DNA of 64,000 nucleotides, taken from contig CM066033.1 of NCBI GenBank assembly GCA_033557465.1, positions 1,244,045,523-1,244,109,522 of the forward strand. Direction: 5' to 3'. Below are positions 52,015 through 62,711 of the stretch, in pieces (position 1 is the first letter of the stretch; every line of letters starts with the position of its first letter). The stretch comes from Ichthyophis bannanicus. Lineage: Eukaryota; Chordata; Amphibia; Gymnophiona; Ichthyophiidae. The position numbers were made by a program, and so were the translations under genes. The notes beneath the pieces are model-generated. The model saw only the letters and a list, made by a program, of their open reading frames with translations. It was not told the origin of the DNA and ran no database searches.

Positions 52015-52620
52015 TTGTCCAGTGATAATGTGAAGATTTTGAAGCAAGAATGGCATCTCCTTTCCCCTCTTCCGGCCTTCAAATCCAAACAGTTCACTGT
52101 AGCTTTCAAATGCAACCGCAACATTGCTAACATCCTGGTTCTCTCAGCACTTTCTAAACCCCGGACTGCCCCAAGAGCCAAAGGGCATTTCCGTTGTGGC
52201 AAGTGCTCAGTTTGCTCTAATCCTTTGGTCACAAAAACCTCCTTTTCCTACTCTGGTAGAGAAATCTTTCTGCATCACTTTTCTAATTGTGACACGCCAT
52301 ACATGATTTATATTATACATTGTCCTTGCAACTTACTATATGTAGGGAAAACCAAGCACCCAGTGAAGAAGCGCATCCTTGAACATAAAAGTTATCTACT
52401 GCGACGTACACCAGATAAACCTCTGGTTTCCCTTTGGAATGAAAAAAATCATCTAGTCTCAGACCTACAATTTTTGGTTATTAAAGCAGTTGAGCCACAC
52501 TGGCGTGGTGGAGACCTCGACAAGATTTTATTGAGACTTGAACAACGCTATATATATGAACTTAAGACCGCTACTCCGCATGGATTAAACCAAGAGGTAG
52601 ACCTTTCTGTTTTTCTTTAG
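52015..52620 (+). pseudogene. Penelope-like GIY-YIG endonuclease domain
   Basis: About 200 open codons, the C-terminal half of the Penelope polyprotein. It shows LLSPLPAFKSKQFTVAFKC, a Cys pattern CGKCSVC, then MIYIIHCPCNLLYVGKT, which is the GIY-YIG core in its usual Penelope form, with downstream VKKRILEHKS (catalytic Arg region) and NEKNHLVSDL. The endonuclease opens target DNA for integration. It is intact in itself but out of frame with the RT, and the first codon of the listed stretch is not a true start. Confidence 0.8.
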
Positions 52621-55251
52621 TCGCCTGCCCTGCTACTTCTTTGATTATTCTGCATGTAGTTTTATGCAAATTTTGATTTTGTATTTTTACCCTTTTGCTC
52701 TCTTATTAGTATTTTATTTTCATGGTTTTAGTTCTCTGTCATTTTAAAAATTACCTTAATTTTTTAATTTTTAATTAATTAATTACTTTTTTAGTCTTTT
52801 TATTTTTTTAATTCTTACCTTCAATTTTTAAGATTGTTTTTATTATCATTGTGTTTTTGATTATCATTGTGTTTTTGATTATATTCTTCACATTCATTAC
52901 AGTTTTATTCCTTGGTCTTATTTTTATATTTATATGAAAAACTTGAAACACACTATGCGCCCTTATTATTTCCTTTACCATGATGCCATATTGTTACAAC
53001 TTCAATTTTGTTTCTAAAGTTTTAATTTTTACAATATTTAATAAATATCTATTTATTTCTTTTTAATTTGTTTAATATACACATTTTTCATGTCCCTCTT
53101 ACAGGTCACTCCCACATTAGTCTTTGAATTAATTTCTAAACTTACAATGCACATATTTTATGATACTGTTTAAGTTCTGTGATGTCCATAATTGATTTCA
53201 TATTTAAGTTCATTACATTTTAAAGATAAGATTTCCATTTTCCCATAGTACCCTTAATTTCATGGTTACTATCTTGGTTTGAACTGCCTTATACACTACA
53301 GTTCACACCACAGCACCCTGCCGTTGACTGCCCCCAGTTTCTAAGTAGGTTCTTCCCCCTTCCCCTCTCCTCCCCACCTTTTTTCCAATATAGTACATTT
53401 TAAAGTCTTTTTGTACATTGCACACAATCCATTTTATTACTGTTGTATCAATATACGTTTATGTACATCTGTACCCTTTGAACTACCTCCTCTTCACTAA
53501 TCTTTGATACGCTTTTAAAAAACGTTCTTGCCTTTTTACTTTACCTATATACACACATGTTCATGTTACTATTGGTGTCATGTAGAAACAGTGTGGTTTC
53601 ACATCACAATGTGCAGTGATAGTCTGGTGCTTTCATAAATTACAATAGTCATGCGTGGCTTCATGTCAATCAGGTTTAAAAGAGCGTGAAAACGTGATAT
53701 AAAAAAACACTGAAGACGCTCGTTCCCAATCCTTGAGTACTCGTGAGTCTGTATGTTTCAAAGGCTGATGTACATCATAGATTTCCTCCCGATTCAGGTA
53801 TGAAGAATGTTTTTTACCCTTTCTATCGCATTGTTTTAAGAGGCAGGTACATGTGCAACCCGTCCTTTTACTGTTCTTCATAAAATGTCTTTATTAAAAA
53901 ACACCTTTTTATAGCATGGTTCAATTCCCGCTAAATGTTAGTATCAGTACCTATGCGTCGGAGCGTTCTGTATTGTGAGCCTACAAACATAGGGACAGAA
54001 ATGTTATTCTATAATTTCTTTATAACTGCCTACCTTTATTGTCAATGCACCATTCCCAGTTTTAGAGTGCCTTGATATCAAATGTTGTGAAAACACCTCA
54101 TTTTTTGCCCTTATGGAAAGTCATTCATTATGACTCCACCTTTATCTTTAACGTTATTTATTTATTTATTTATTAACATTTTTTATATACCGCACTATTC
54201 ATTATCAGCGCGGTTTACATGGAACAAGAAAACTTCAGACAAGTTACATTTACATTTATCTGGGTTATTACATATAACAGGACCATTAACTTGGATAACC
54301 GGGTCAATTATTTACAACAAAACAACAAGAGCAACGTTGACCAATACTACACATTTTATTTAGAGTTTGCCACTTTTTTAATCATAACTGCTTACCAATA
54401 TACCAATCTCATGCTTGAAAGCCTTTTTATCATATGCTGTGAAAACACCTCATTTTTTGCCTTAGCGTCCCTTTTAATATGCTTCCACCTTTTATTATTA
54501 AGGTTAGCCAATATAATATATTTTACTTACAGTTTGCAATTGTTCCTTTACATGTACCGCATTCTCACTCTCTTCCTGTGTTACCCCCCTTAAGTATTAT
54601 GCTAGTTACCTAAAGTATACCAAAAAGTATGTTGACACTAAAACAGCCGGTTTTGGTCTAAAGTTGATATATTCTCTTCCCCCTTCCTTTTTTGATCTCA
54701 CTGTTCTTTTGCTTTCCTCTGGCTCTGGGATAGACTTTTATTGCATTTTTACTACATTTTTGCCATTAATTCTTTTTTGTTTTTACTTTATTTATCAACT
54801 CCTGATTATGCTCTTATTTATTTATCTCTCCTGATTATGCTCTTATATATTTTAGCTCTCCAGCACAAAATAGATTGGAGGCTTTTTAAAGACTATAACA
54901 AATAATTGGTGCCTTTTGTAAGTATATCTTCCTCACCTCTTGTTATCATTTTTGAGTCTTAAATGTAGTCTTCCAGATATGTTCTTGTTGTGTTTTATGC
55001 TTTTTATCTTCTTATTCTTATTTATTATTGTTTTTAATTTTAATTTTTAAATGATTTTCAATTTCTATTTATTGCTATTTTACATGTATTATTAACTGTT
55101 ATTTATTTATTGGTAGTTGTTATGGAATTGAATTATATTCATGTTGTATTTATCTTCCTTTTTAACTCTAATATTCCATTTTTATATTATTTTTAACATG
55201 TATTAATTTGATATATATTTATGTATGTTTTATTTTTAAGATGCGTACCCC
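52621..55251. other. Penelope-like element 3' region (non-coding)
   Basis: AT-rich, without gene motifs. An 80-bp segment (cacctcattttttgcc, ccaccttt) appears at about 54070-54153 and, diverged, at 54420-54500 on the two sides of a LINE tail. Confidence 0.6.
54153..54370 (-). mobile_element. LINE C-like 3' tail
   Basis: The inverted tail (ttatttatttatttatt, then ttatataccgcactattcat and cagcgcggtttacatgg) matches the hairpin-containing 3' ends of LINE C and E. It reads on the minus strand. The coding part is absent. Confidence 0.65.
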
Positions 55252-55275
55252 CTGAAGAAGGCGCACTGCCGAAAA
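55252..55275 (+). ncRNA. Hammerhead-like motif of the coding Penelope-like element
   Basis: CTGAAGA, small stem around GGC-GCACT-GCC, then GAAAA. The canonical GAAAC is changed at its last base, so activity is doubtful. Same position relative to the element end as at 34551. Confidence 0.45.
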
Positions 55276-55384
55276 GTTTTGGGGTTTCTATTTGAATAAA
55301 ATCAATACCAGTGACCATATCCGACCCTCGCTTCTTGCGTTTGTTCGTATCTCTGTGTGAGGGCCCAGCTCCTTTTGTGTTCTC

Positions 55385-58300
55385 AACTTAATGTGCTCTC
55401 CATCTTCTTGCTCTAAATGAGACCTGGCTCCTCCCAGAAGACACGACATCTGTCACTCTTCTCTGTCATGGTGGCTATCAGTTCTCCTACACACCTCGTC
55501 CCACTGGCCAGGGTAGTGGTGTTGGGCTTCTACTTTCTCCCTCCTGCCAAATCCAACCCCTTCTGCTGCCTCAGTCTCACTTCTTTCCCTCCTTTGAAGT
55601 CCACTCCATCTGCCTTTTCACTCCACTACCTCTCCGGGTAACTGTTATTTATCGACCTCCTGACAAGTCTACTTCTACCTTTCTCAGTGACTTTGACTCT
55701 TGGTTCTCCTTCTTTCTGGATTCCTTTTCCCCCACCCTTATTATTGGGTATTTTAACATTCATGTTGATAACCCTTCTGATCCTTATGCTTTAAGCTCCT
55801 TTCTCTTACCTCCTCGTGTGGCCTCCAGCTTTGCTCTACTGCCACCACTCACCAGCATGGCCATTGTCTTGACCTTGTATCTGTCTCTAATTGCTTACCC
55901 TCAAACTTCTTTACCTCAGTTCTTTTCTTATCTGACCATCACCTGCTAAACTTCACTCTTTATCACCTGCCGCCTCAACCTGACCCTGTCTCCTCCAACC
56001 TATTTAGAAATCTTCATGCTATTGATCCTTTGGTTCTCTCCTCCACTGTTTCTTCATCTCTTTCCTCCACTATGTCACCTAAGTCTGTTGACAAGGCATT
56101 AGCTTCCTATAATGCTGCACTCTCCTCTGCTCTGGATGCTCTAGCTCCACCCATGCCACATCCTGTGAGGCATACTGCACCCCAGCCCTGGCTTTCATCC
56201 ACTACCCACTATCTACATTCCTGTGCCCATTCAGCTGAGCATGCTTGGCTCAAATCCCGCTCCCTTGCAGACTTTCTATACTTCAAATTCATGCTTGTCT
56301 TTTTCGAGTCAGCCATAGCACTTGCCAAACAAAACTATTATGTCCATCTGACTAACTCTCTCGCCTCTGACCCTCGCCATCTCTTTACTACTCTCAGCTC
56401 TCTTGTCAAGGTGCCTCTGCCTCCGACCCCTCCCTCCCTTTCTGCCCAAACCATGGCAATTTCCATGACAAAATCCACAAGATCATCCTCCAATTCCCCA
56501 CAAAGTCAGCAGCTACCCCTCCTTCCCCTCTTCACTCCCAACTTTCCCCTCTACTTCTGCTACCCTCTCTTTCTTTTCTGTGATCTCTGAAGAGGAAACT
56601 GCACACCTTCTTTCTTCCTCCAAACTCACTACCTGCTCCTCTGATCCTATCCCCACCCATCTCTTAAGCCCCATCTCCTCCACTGTTGTCCCTTCTATCT
56701 CTCATATTCTCAACTTATCGTTCTCTTCTACAACTGTCCCTGCAGCTTCAAGTATGCTGTAGTTACATCTCTCCTCAAGAAATTCTCACTTGATCCTACC
56801 TGCCCTTCTAATTTTCGACCCATCTCCCTCCTCCCCTTCATTTCTAAACTACCTGAACACACGGTTTACCGCCGCTGCCTTCACTTCCTCTCCTCTCATG
56901 CCCTCCTGGATTCTTTACAATCTGGCTTTCGTCCTTTGCACTCTACTGAAATGGCTCTTGCCAAAGTCTCCAGTGACTTGTTCCTGGCAAAATCCAAGGG
57001 CCTTTACTCTGTCTTCATTCTTCTTGACCTCTCTGCTGCTTTTGATACTGTTGACCACAACCTTCTCCTTGATACTCTGTCCTCGCTTGGTTTTAAGGGC
57101 TCTGTACTATCCTAGTTCTCCTCTTATCACTCTCATTGCTCTTTCAGTGTTTGTTCCGGTGGCTCCTCCTCTGCTCTATCCCACTCTTGGTTGGTGTATC
57201 CCAAGGATCTGTCTTGGGTCCACTCCTTTTCTCTCTCTATACCCAGTCCCTTGGTGTGCTCATCTCTTTCCATGGCTTTCAATACTATCTTTATGCTGGT
57301 GACTCTTAGATCAACCTCTCTATGCCTGAAATCTCTCTAGCAATCCAGACCCGGATCTCTGCCTGCCTTTCTGACATTGCTGCTTCGATGTCTCACCGCC
57401 GCTTGAAATTGAACATGGCCAAAACCGAGCTTCTTATTTTTCCTCCTAAAACCTCCTCTACTCTTCTTCCTTTCTTAGTATCTGTGGATAACTCTCTACT
57501 CCTCAGCTCGCAACTTTGGGGTTGTCTTTGACTCTTCTCTTTCCTTCTCCACACACATCCATCTGATAGCTAAGACCTGACGTTTCTTTCTCTATAACAT
57601 CAACAAAATCCATCTAGTCCTTTCTGAACACACTACCAAGACATTTATCCACTCCTTAATCACCTCCCATCTTGACTACTGGTCTCCCTTTGAATCATCT
57701 CTCTCCCCTTCAATCTGTTCAACACCATGCTGCGCGGCTAATCTTCCACCAGCCTCATCATGCCCATATTACCCCTCTTCTCAAGTTACTTCACTGGCTC
57801 CCTATCCATTTCCGCATCCATTTCAAACTTCACCTGCTGACCTATAAGTGCATTCACTCTGCAGCTCCTCACTACCTTTCTTCTCTTATCACTCCCTATA
57901 ACCCCCTCGGGAACTCCGCTCTTCTGGCAAATTGCTTTTATTGTGCCCTTCTCTTCTATTGCTAACTCCAGACTTCGCTCCTTTCACCTTGCTGCACCTT
58001 ACACCTGGAACAAACTACCTGTGTCTGTATGCCAGGCACCTTCTCTGACCCTTTTCAAATCCAGGCTGAAAACTCACCTCTTCGCTGCTGCTTTTGGATC
58101 TTGACTCACCTGATCATCTTATTTCTTTACAATTCCCTCTAGATCAGGGGTGGGCAATTCCAGTCCTGGAGGGCCACAGACCAGTCAGGTTTTCATGATG
58201 TCCCTAATGAATATTCATGGACCTATTTCCATACAATGGAAGGCAGTGGATGCAAATAGATCTCATGAATATTCATTAAGGACATCATGAAAACCTGACT

Positions 58301-58491
58301 GGTCTGCGGCCCTCCAGGACCGGAATTGCCCACCCCTGCCCTAGATGTATCCCTGTCTATACCTTCTGTGTTGTCTGTCTTGACTAGATTGTAAGCTCTG
58401 ATGAGCAGGGACTGTCCCTGAAATGTCTGTGCAGTGCAGCATACATATTGTAGCACTATACAAATGCTCAGTAGAAGTAGTAGTAGTAGTG
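55385..58491 (+). pseudogene. LINE family A, copy 2 (5'-truncated, decayed)
   Basis: Endonuclease traces from 55385 (SALNETWLLPEDTTSVTLL in one frame, IYRPPDKSTSTFLSDF, IGYFNIHVDNPSDP). Linker 56030-56590 (SVDKALASYNAALSSALDAL, FFESAIALAKQNYYVHLTNS). RT from about 56800 with [26 protein letters not shown] (motif A intact), [21 protein letters not shown] decayed motif B, and an active site changed to YAGD (about 57291-57302). Then MSHRRLKLNMAKTELLIFPP and the C-terminus. It ends in TAG repeats at 58491. Many frameshifts. Confidence 0.8.
58145..58338. mobile_element. 194-bp palindromic hAT-type MITE
   Basis: Begins 'caggggtgggcaattccagt' and ends with the inverse, with long complementary arms through cagtcaggttttcatgatgt. 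It is flanked by ctctagat (58137-58144) and ccctagat (58339-58346), an 8-bp duplication with one change. Inserted in the 3' UTR of LINE A copy 2. Confidence 0.85.
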
Positions 58492-59290
58492 ACTTTGTTT
58501 CAAAGTACCTGTTAATGCATGTTGAAGCTGCAGATACTGACATCCTTTACTGTTTGACAGACAAAACTTCTCATACAACACATCAAAGGAGACAAATTGC
58601 CCATTAGACCATACATCTTGAATACATTGTATCCCGGCTCTAAACCATTGTTTACAGATTGGTTTATTTCCAATCTGTACCAGAGGATTGAACCATATGG
58701 GCACGCAAGCCAACTGTTTCCAAGAGAAATCCATCAACTTGTCCAGTTCCTTTAAACAGTTCTGAGACTTTGCAATAATCTGGGATATTGTTGTACAGGA
58801 AGGATACACCACCAAGAGTAGCCATTGTAACTGCAATGTGTGATCATTGTTCTTTCTAGCTGTAACTAAAGGGGAATCTGGCCTGACTCCAGTTCTCCCC
58901 CCGCCCTTTCATACCACCTCAAGCATAGCTCAAGATAGAGGCGTAATGATATCTGACCAGGTCTGGAAAACCAATCCCTCCCAGTTCCTTGGGTAATTTC
59001 AATTTTTGCAAGGATATCCGTGGCATTTTATTAGCCCATAAAAACTGGATTAGAAGCCTTTGTATAGACAAAACAATTCTTTTGACAACAAAGAGGAATC
59101 ATAGTAAGTGGATAATATATCTGAGGTATAATCATCATGCTGAAGGTTTTGAGTTGACCCCACCAAGTCATTCTCATAGGGGACCAGCATGAACATAGCA
59201 ACTTGGTCTTTTCCAGTATGTTGCCCCTATTCACCTCCAGTGTATCCTCCAAATTGGTCCTAAATGCATTCCTAGATATTTTATTCCATT
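58492..59290 (-). pseudogene. L1-clade LINE ORF2, C-terminal part
   Basis: The minus strand reads LEDTLEVNRGNILEKTKLL then MTWWGQLKTFSMMIIPQIYY (59230-59100), and further LPIWFNPLVQIGNKPICKQW, WFRAGIQCIQDVWSNGQFVS and GCQYLQLQHALTG (58740-58490). This matches the C-terminal region of L1/Tx1-type ORF2 (the WWG-IKM-ILP and FNP-IGN-W-GI-DI blocks). Frame changes occur at about 58900-58990. It shows that L1-type elements exist in this genome. Confidence 0.75.
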
Positions 59291-59544
59291 CCCACAAAAT
59301 TTGATGGATACTGTTGAGACAGACGGCCTATGACACCACTTATGCAAGGGGTTTTAGGGCTCTCAAGAATCCAAGGGGAAGAGATTCCAGCCAGAGCACT
59401 ATATAAATTCCAATAATAACACACCCCATCACTATACATACCACATTCATACTTCTCTCCCCTGCTCTCCACACATTCAGTCTGTTCTCCTTCATTTTCA
59501 AGCTTCCTTTGCCCCTCTTAAGCCATGAAACAGATAGCAGTGAC

Positions 59545-59910
59545 AGAAAGCACAGTTACTTACCTGTAACAGGTGATCTCTGGGAACAGCAGGAATAAGT
59601 CTTCACATATGGGTACGTCGGTACCGACGGAGTCTGCGCGGGAACTTTTCCCAGCGTCCAATCAGAACGCTTTTGGAAGCATCCCAACATGCCTGCGTGC
59701 TGCCTTCCCGCCTTTCCCAACTGCCTCTCCTCAGTTAAGTTTTAAAGCTGAGGCAAAGAGAGAGAGAGAGCAAGGAAAGGAAAGATAGAGATAGAGAAAT
59801 GCAACTCCTAGGGGAGGTGGGTGGGTTGTAAAGACTTATTCCTGCTGTTCCCAGAGATCACCTGTTACAGGTAAGTAACTGTGCTATCTCCAGGAACAAG
59901 CAGGAATGAG
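59545..59910. repeat. DIRS copy 4 right inverted repeat and internal complementary region
   Basis: Starts 'agcacagttacttacctg' and taacaggtg, has 'cttcacatatgggtacgtcg', ends with 'gatcacctgttacaggtaag' and taactgtgctatctccagg. The palindromic core occurs twice, as in copy 2. A GA-repeat (agagagagag) lies in the middle. Confidence 0.8.
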
Positions 59911-60495
59911 TCTTCACATATGGGGACTCCCAAGCTGAGATGCCCAGAGGGAGTCCTAGCATGTTGCGAATCTAGAAAGAGCCATGCTACTCCTCAGAAC
60001 CTCAGGCATCCTGGGGATGGAGGGTAGGAGTTGAATACAGAAAAGGTGCTGTGGAACAGCTGGACTAGAACAGGACTTCTATAGAGGAAGACCCTGTATA
60101 GAGGGCATTTAGTAAAATACTGTAATATGGGCCTCCCTTGTTGGCATTGCAAAAGTCTACTGAGGTTCATATGGATCTGCTAGAAGAGCCAGTGAAAAAC
60201 CTCAAGGAGTACCTCACTGGGAAGTAGAGGTAATAAAGTAGAAAAAACAAGTGGAGGTCAGAACCCTTCAGGGTGAGAATAGCCCCAGGGGAACTGGGGT
60301 AGTCTAAGAGGTAAGGCTTCAGCTGAGACGCAGAAGGTACTATTAGAAAAAGCTTAAGCTGTTTTGGTCCAAGAGTAGTGCAATCCTAGGACCAAAAGAA
60401 AAATGAGTCTGACCCTCCTGGACTGACAATGGAATTAGTCCATGTAGGAGAGAAAGGGTATGGAGACCCCTGTATCTGATAAGGAAGTAAGGGTT

Positions 60496-60800
60496 GGAGG
60501 AGAGGAGTAGCCTAGTGGTTGGGGCAAGGTACTTCAGGCCGGTAGGTCGGGGGTTCAAATCCCACTAGAGGACAGCAACCTTGGGCCGGAAGGACTGGGG
60601 TTTCTAGTCCCACAGATGCTCCTTGTGGTCTTGGGCAAGCCACTTAACCCTCCATTGCCCATGTTCCCTGTAAGTATTAGTGTATGTGTCTCATATCCCC
60701 GCGTGTTAAATGTATCCCCCAATTGTGTTGTGACCGCTTTGATTGAAGGATAAGGCGGTATACAAAACTGTCTAAATAAAATAAATAAATAAATAAATAA
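60496..60800 (+). mobile_element. tRNA-derived SINE with MIR-like core (SINE 2)
   Basis: A box 'tagcctagtgg' (60508-60518) and B box ggttcaaatcc (60552-60562). The head and core are nearly identical to SINE 1 at 4209. The 3' part differs: 'gtgaccgctttgattgaagg' and 'ggcggtatacaaaactgtct' followed by taaataaa, the tail of LINE B (12990-13071). Confidence 0.85.
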
Positions 60801-61059
60801 GGACAGACTTAGGAAGCGCTAAGCTTTAGATTAACTGAAGTTCCGCAATGTCTTTCCTAAATGGGGTCAATTAGGAAAGAAAAAGGTACATGGAGAGCTT
60901 CAGAGGTACCTAACCCTGAAAGGTAATGGTAAGGAAAAAGTTTGTTAATTACCACAGGAAGTGGTTATATGTGTAGAACCCCAAGTATGCTGGCACAGCA
61001 TTGATAGGGGTAGTGCCCATCTGTCAGGATCATATAGGAATGTATGGATATCTGAACCT

Positions 61060-61310
61060 AAACAGACAGATAGATAAGTATGTGGATACATATCTATCTA
61101 AAAGATATATCTCACTAGATAGATATAGATATATGGAGACATATATATATATATACATTCCAAAATATATACACATATAGGGTATATATGCATATATATA
61201 TAGAGAGAGATATGTATGGGCAGAAGATACACAGATAGATAGATATAGATATAGATATATAGATATATATATAGATATAGATATGAATATGTAGGCATAT
61301 AGACACATGT
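61060..61310. repeat. GATA/TA microsatellite
   Basis: Imperfect (gata)n, (ta)n and 'agatatagatatag' runs. Minus-strand open frames (Tyr/Ile/Ser-rich) across it are composition artefacts. Confidence 0.9.
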
Positions 61311-62711
61311 CTCCAGGTACGTGGATGGAGAGATGCCTAAAGAACTAGATCCCCCTAGGAATATGGGGAGAGAGGAAGATTCATCTAATAGCAAGAAGGG
61401 TGATACCTGCTTGAATAGATGCATAGAGAATCTTCTTTCCTTGGTTATGACTGACAGAGTCAGAGGAATGGTTTCCCTGACAAGAAGGAGTCTAGATTCC
61501 TTTAAGAATTCGAGCTCCTGAATAACCAGGATGGCTTACGTGAAAAATGCAGAGGATAACTTCAGTCTGCAGGCAGCAAGTCCAGATCTCTCCAGAACTG
61601 CAGTATGGTGAGAGGATGGAGGGCGCCAGTGGAATAAGATACCATAGTGACCTGCCTAAAAGGACAAGATGGGTATCAGGCGTCCTTGAGCTGCCACTGA
61701 AAGAAAAGTATCTCTGGTGAGAGTCCAAAGGAGATATGGGCCAAGCCATGGAATTGGCCATTCTTTAGGTTTTCACGTGATGAAAGGCCTGTGTCTTATG
61801 TCTCAAAAGAGATTTTAGATGAGATGGTAAGGGTAGGGAACACCTACCAGCCATGAGAACATGACTGGGGGAACCCCTCCTAACCATCTAGGGTCATCTG
61901 CTAGGCAGAATACTAATGCTCTCTAGCAAGGGCCCATAGTGCAAAGCTACTCTGTAGAGTTGCAGAGGGCATACTGCAGGTTGGTAAGAGAAAAAACTGA
62001 CTGTTTTAAGTCAGTGGGCAACTTGACTATTCCGCCAAGGACAAGGGCAGAGAATAGAAGTTAACCAACCAGTCTGTGATAATAGGGTTTCCAAACAAGG
62101 CTAATAACCTGTTTGGGGTTTAGCACTGAGGCTAGAAGGATTGCTAGTGGAAGGAAACCCTGGTTGTGTGGTAAACAGAACCAGTGGCTTAACCACTAGG
62201 AATTGCTGTATCTGCAGCAACTACCAGGGAAGCGGAAGAAAATTTATTTTCTCCTTCTTTTTTTAGATTGGGAAAAGAAACAGACATGGTAGGACTTCCT
62301 ATTGTCTGATAAGCTGCCCTAAGGTAATAAAGGGTGAGACAACTCTGGAAGGGAGAATCCCCCTGTGGAATAGGTAGAGGACCATAGGGGCTTACCAGTA
62401 TAAAAGAGCCACTCTTACAAACCAAATGTTGTAGTAAGAGGGAGGTAAGACAGAGCTGAAAGAGACTGACTATGCAGAAAGTCTCTGAAAAGTAAGATGA
62501 TACATGCCAGTACAGGGAAAACTGTCTTATTGATAGTTGTCACTTCTCTTTTCCCCAAAGAGGAAGAGAAACCTGTTAAGTATGGGCATGATCATCATAA
62601 AGACTCTTAGAGTAAAAGAAAAGATGTCTCATGAAGAGATATCTAGAAAAGGTTAGGATAAAATTAGTGCAGATACTTCAAGTGAAAAGAAGCAGACTGC
62701 CACTTTAACCA

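Larger units (their letters stand above)
50893..55380 (+). mobile_element. Penelope-like element (RT plus GIY-YIG)
   Basis: The coding part at 50893-52620 is followed by a 2.6-kb AT-rich 3' region ending in the hammerhead-like motif (55252) and a short terminal piece. The arrangement and the RT type match vertebrate Penelope-like elements. A LINE C-like tail interrupts the 3' region at about 54153. LINE A copy 2 begins just downstream. Confidence 0.85.
59911..62711. other. DIRS copy 4 interior, no gene recognised (plus a SINE and a microsatellite)
   Basis: Only short frames without motifs. I searched by eye for YLDD-W, LDLKDAY, PKRTGG, TDAS-GWG, SARR-SE and H-x-VRA on the minus strand and found none. 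A SINE is at 60496-60800 and a GATA/TA-rich microsatellite at 61060-61310. Confidence 0.5.

Noticed and set aside
61030..61424. Tyr/Ile/Ser-rich frames
   Set aside because: Translation of a GATA/TA microsatellite.
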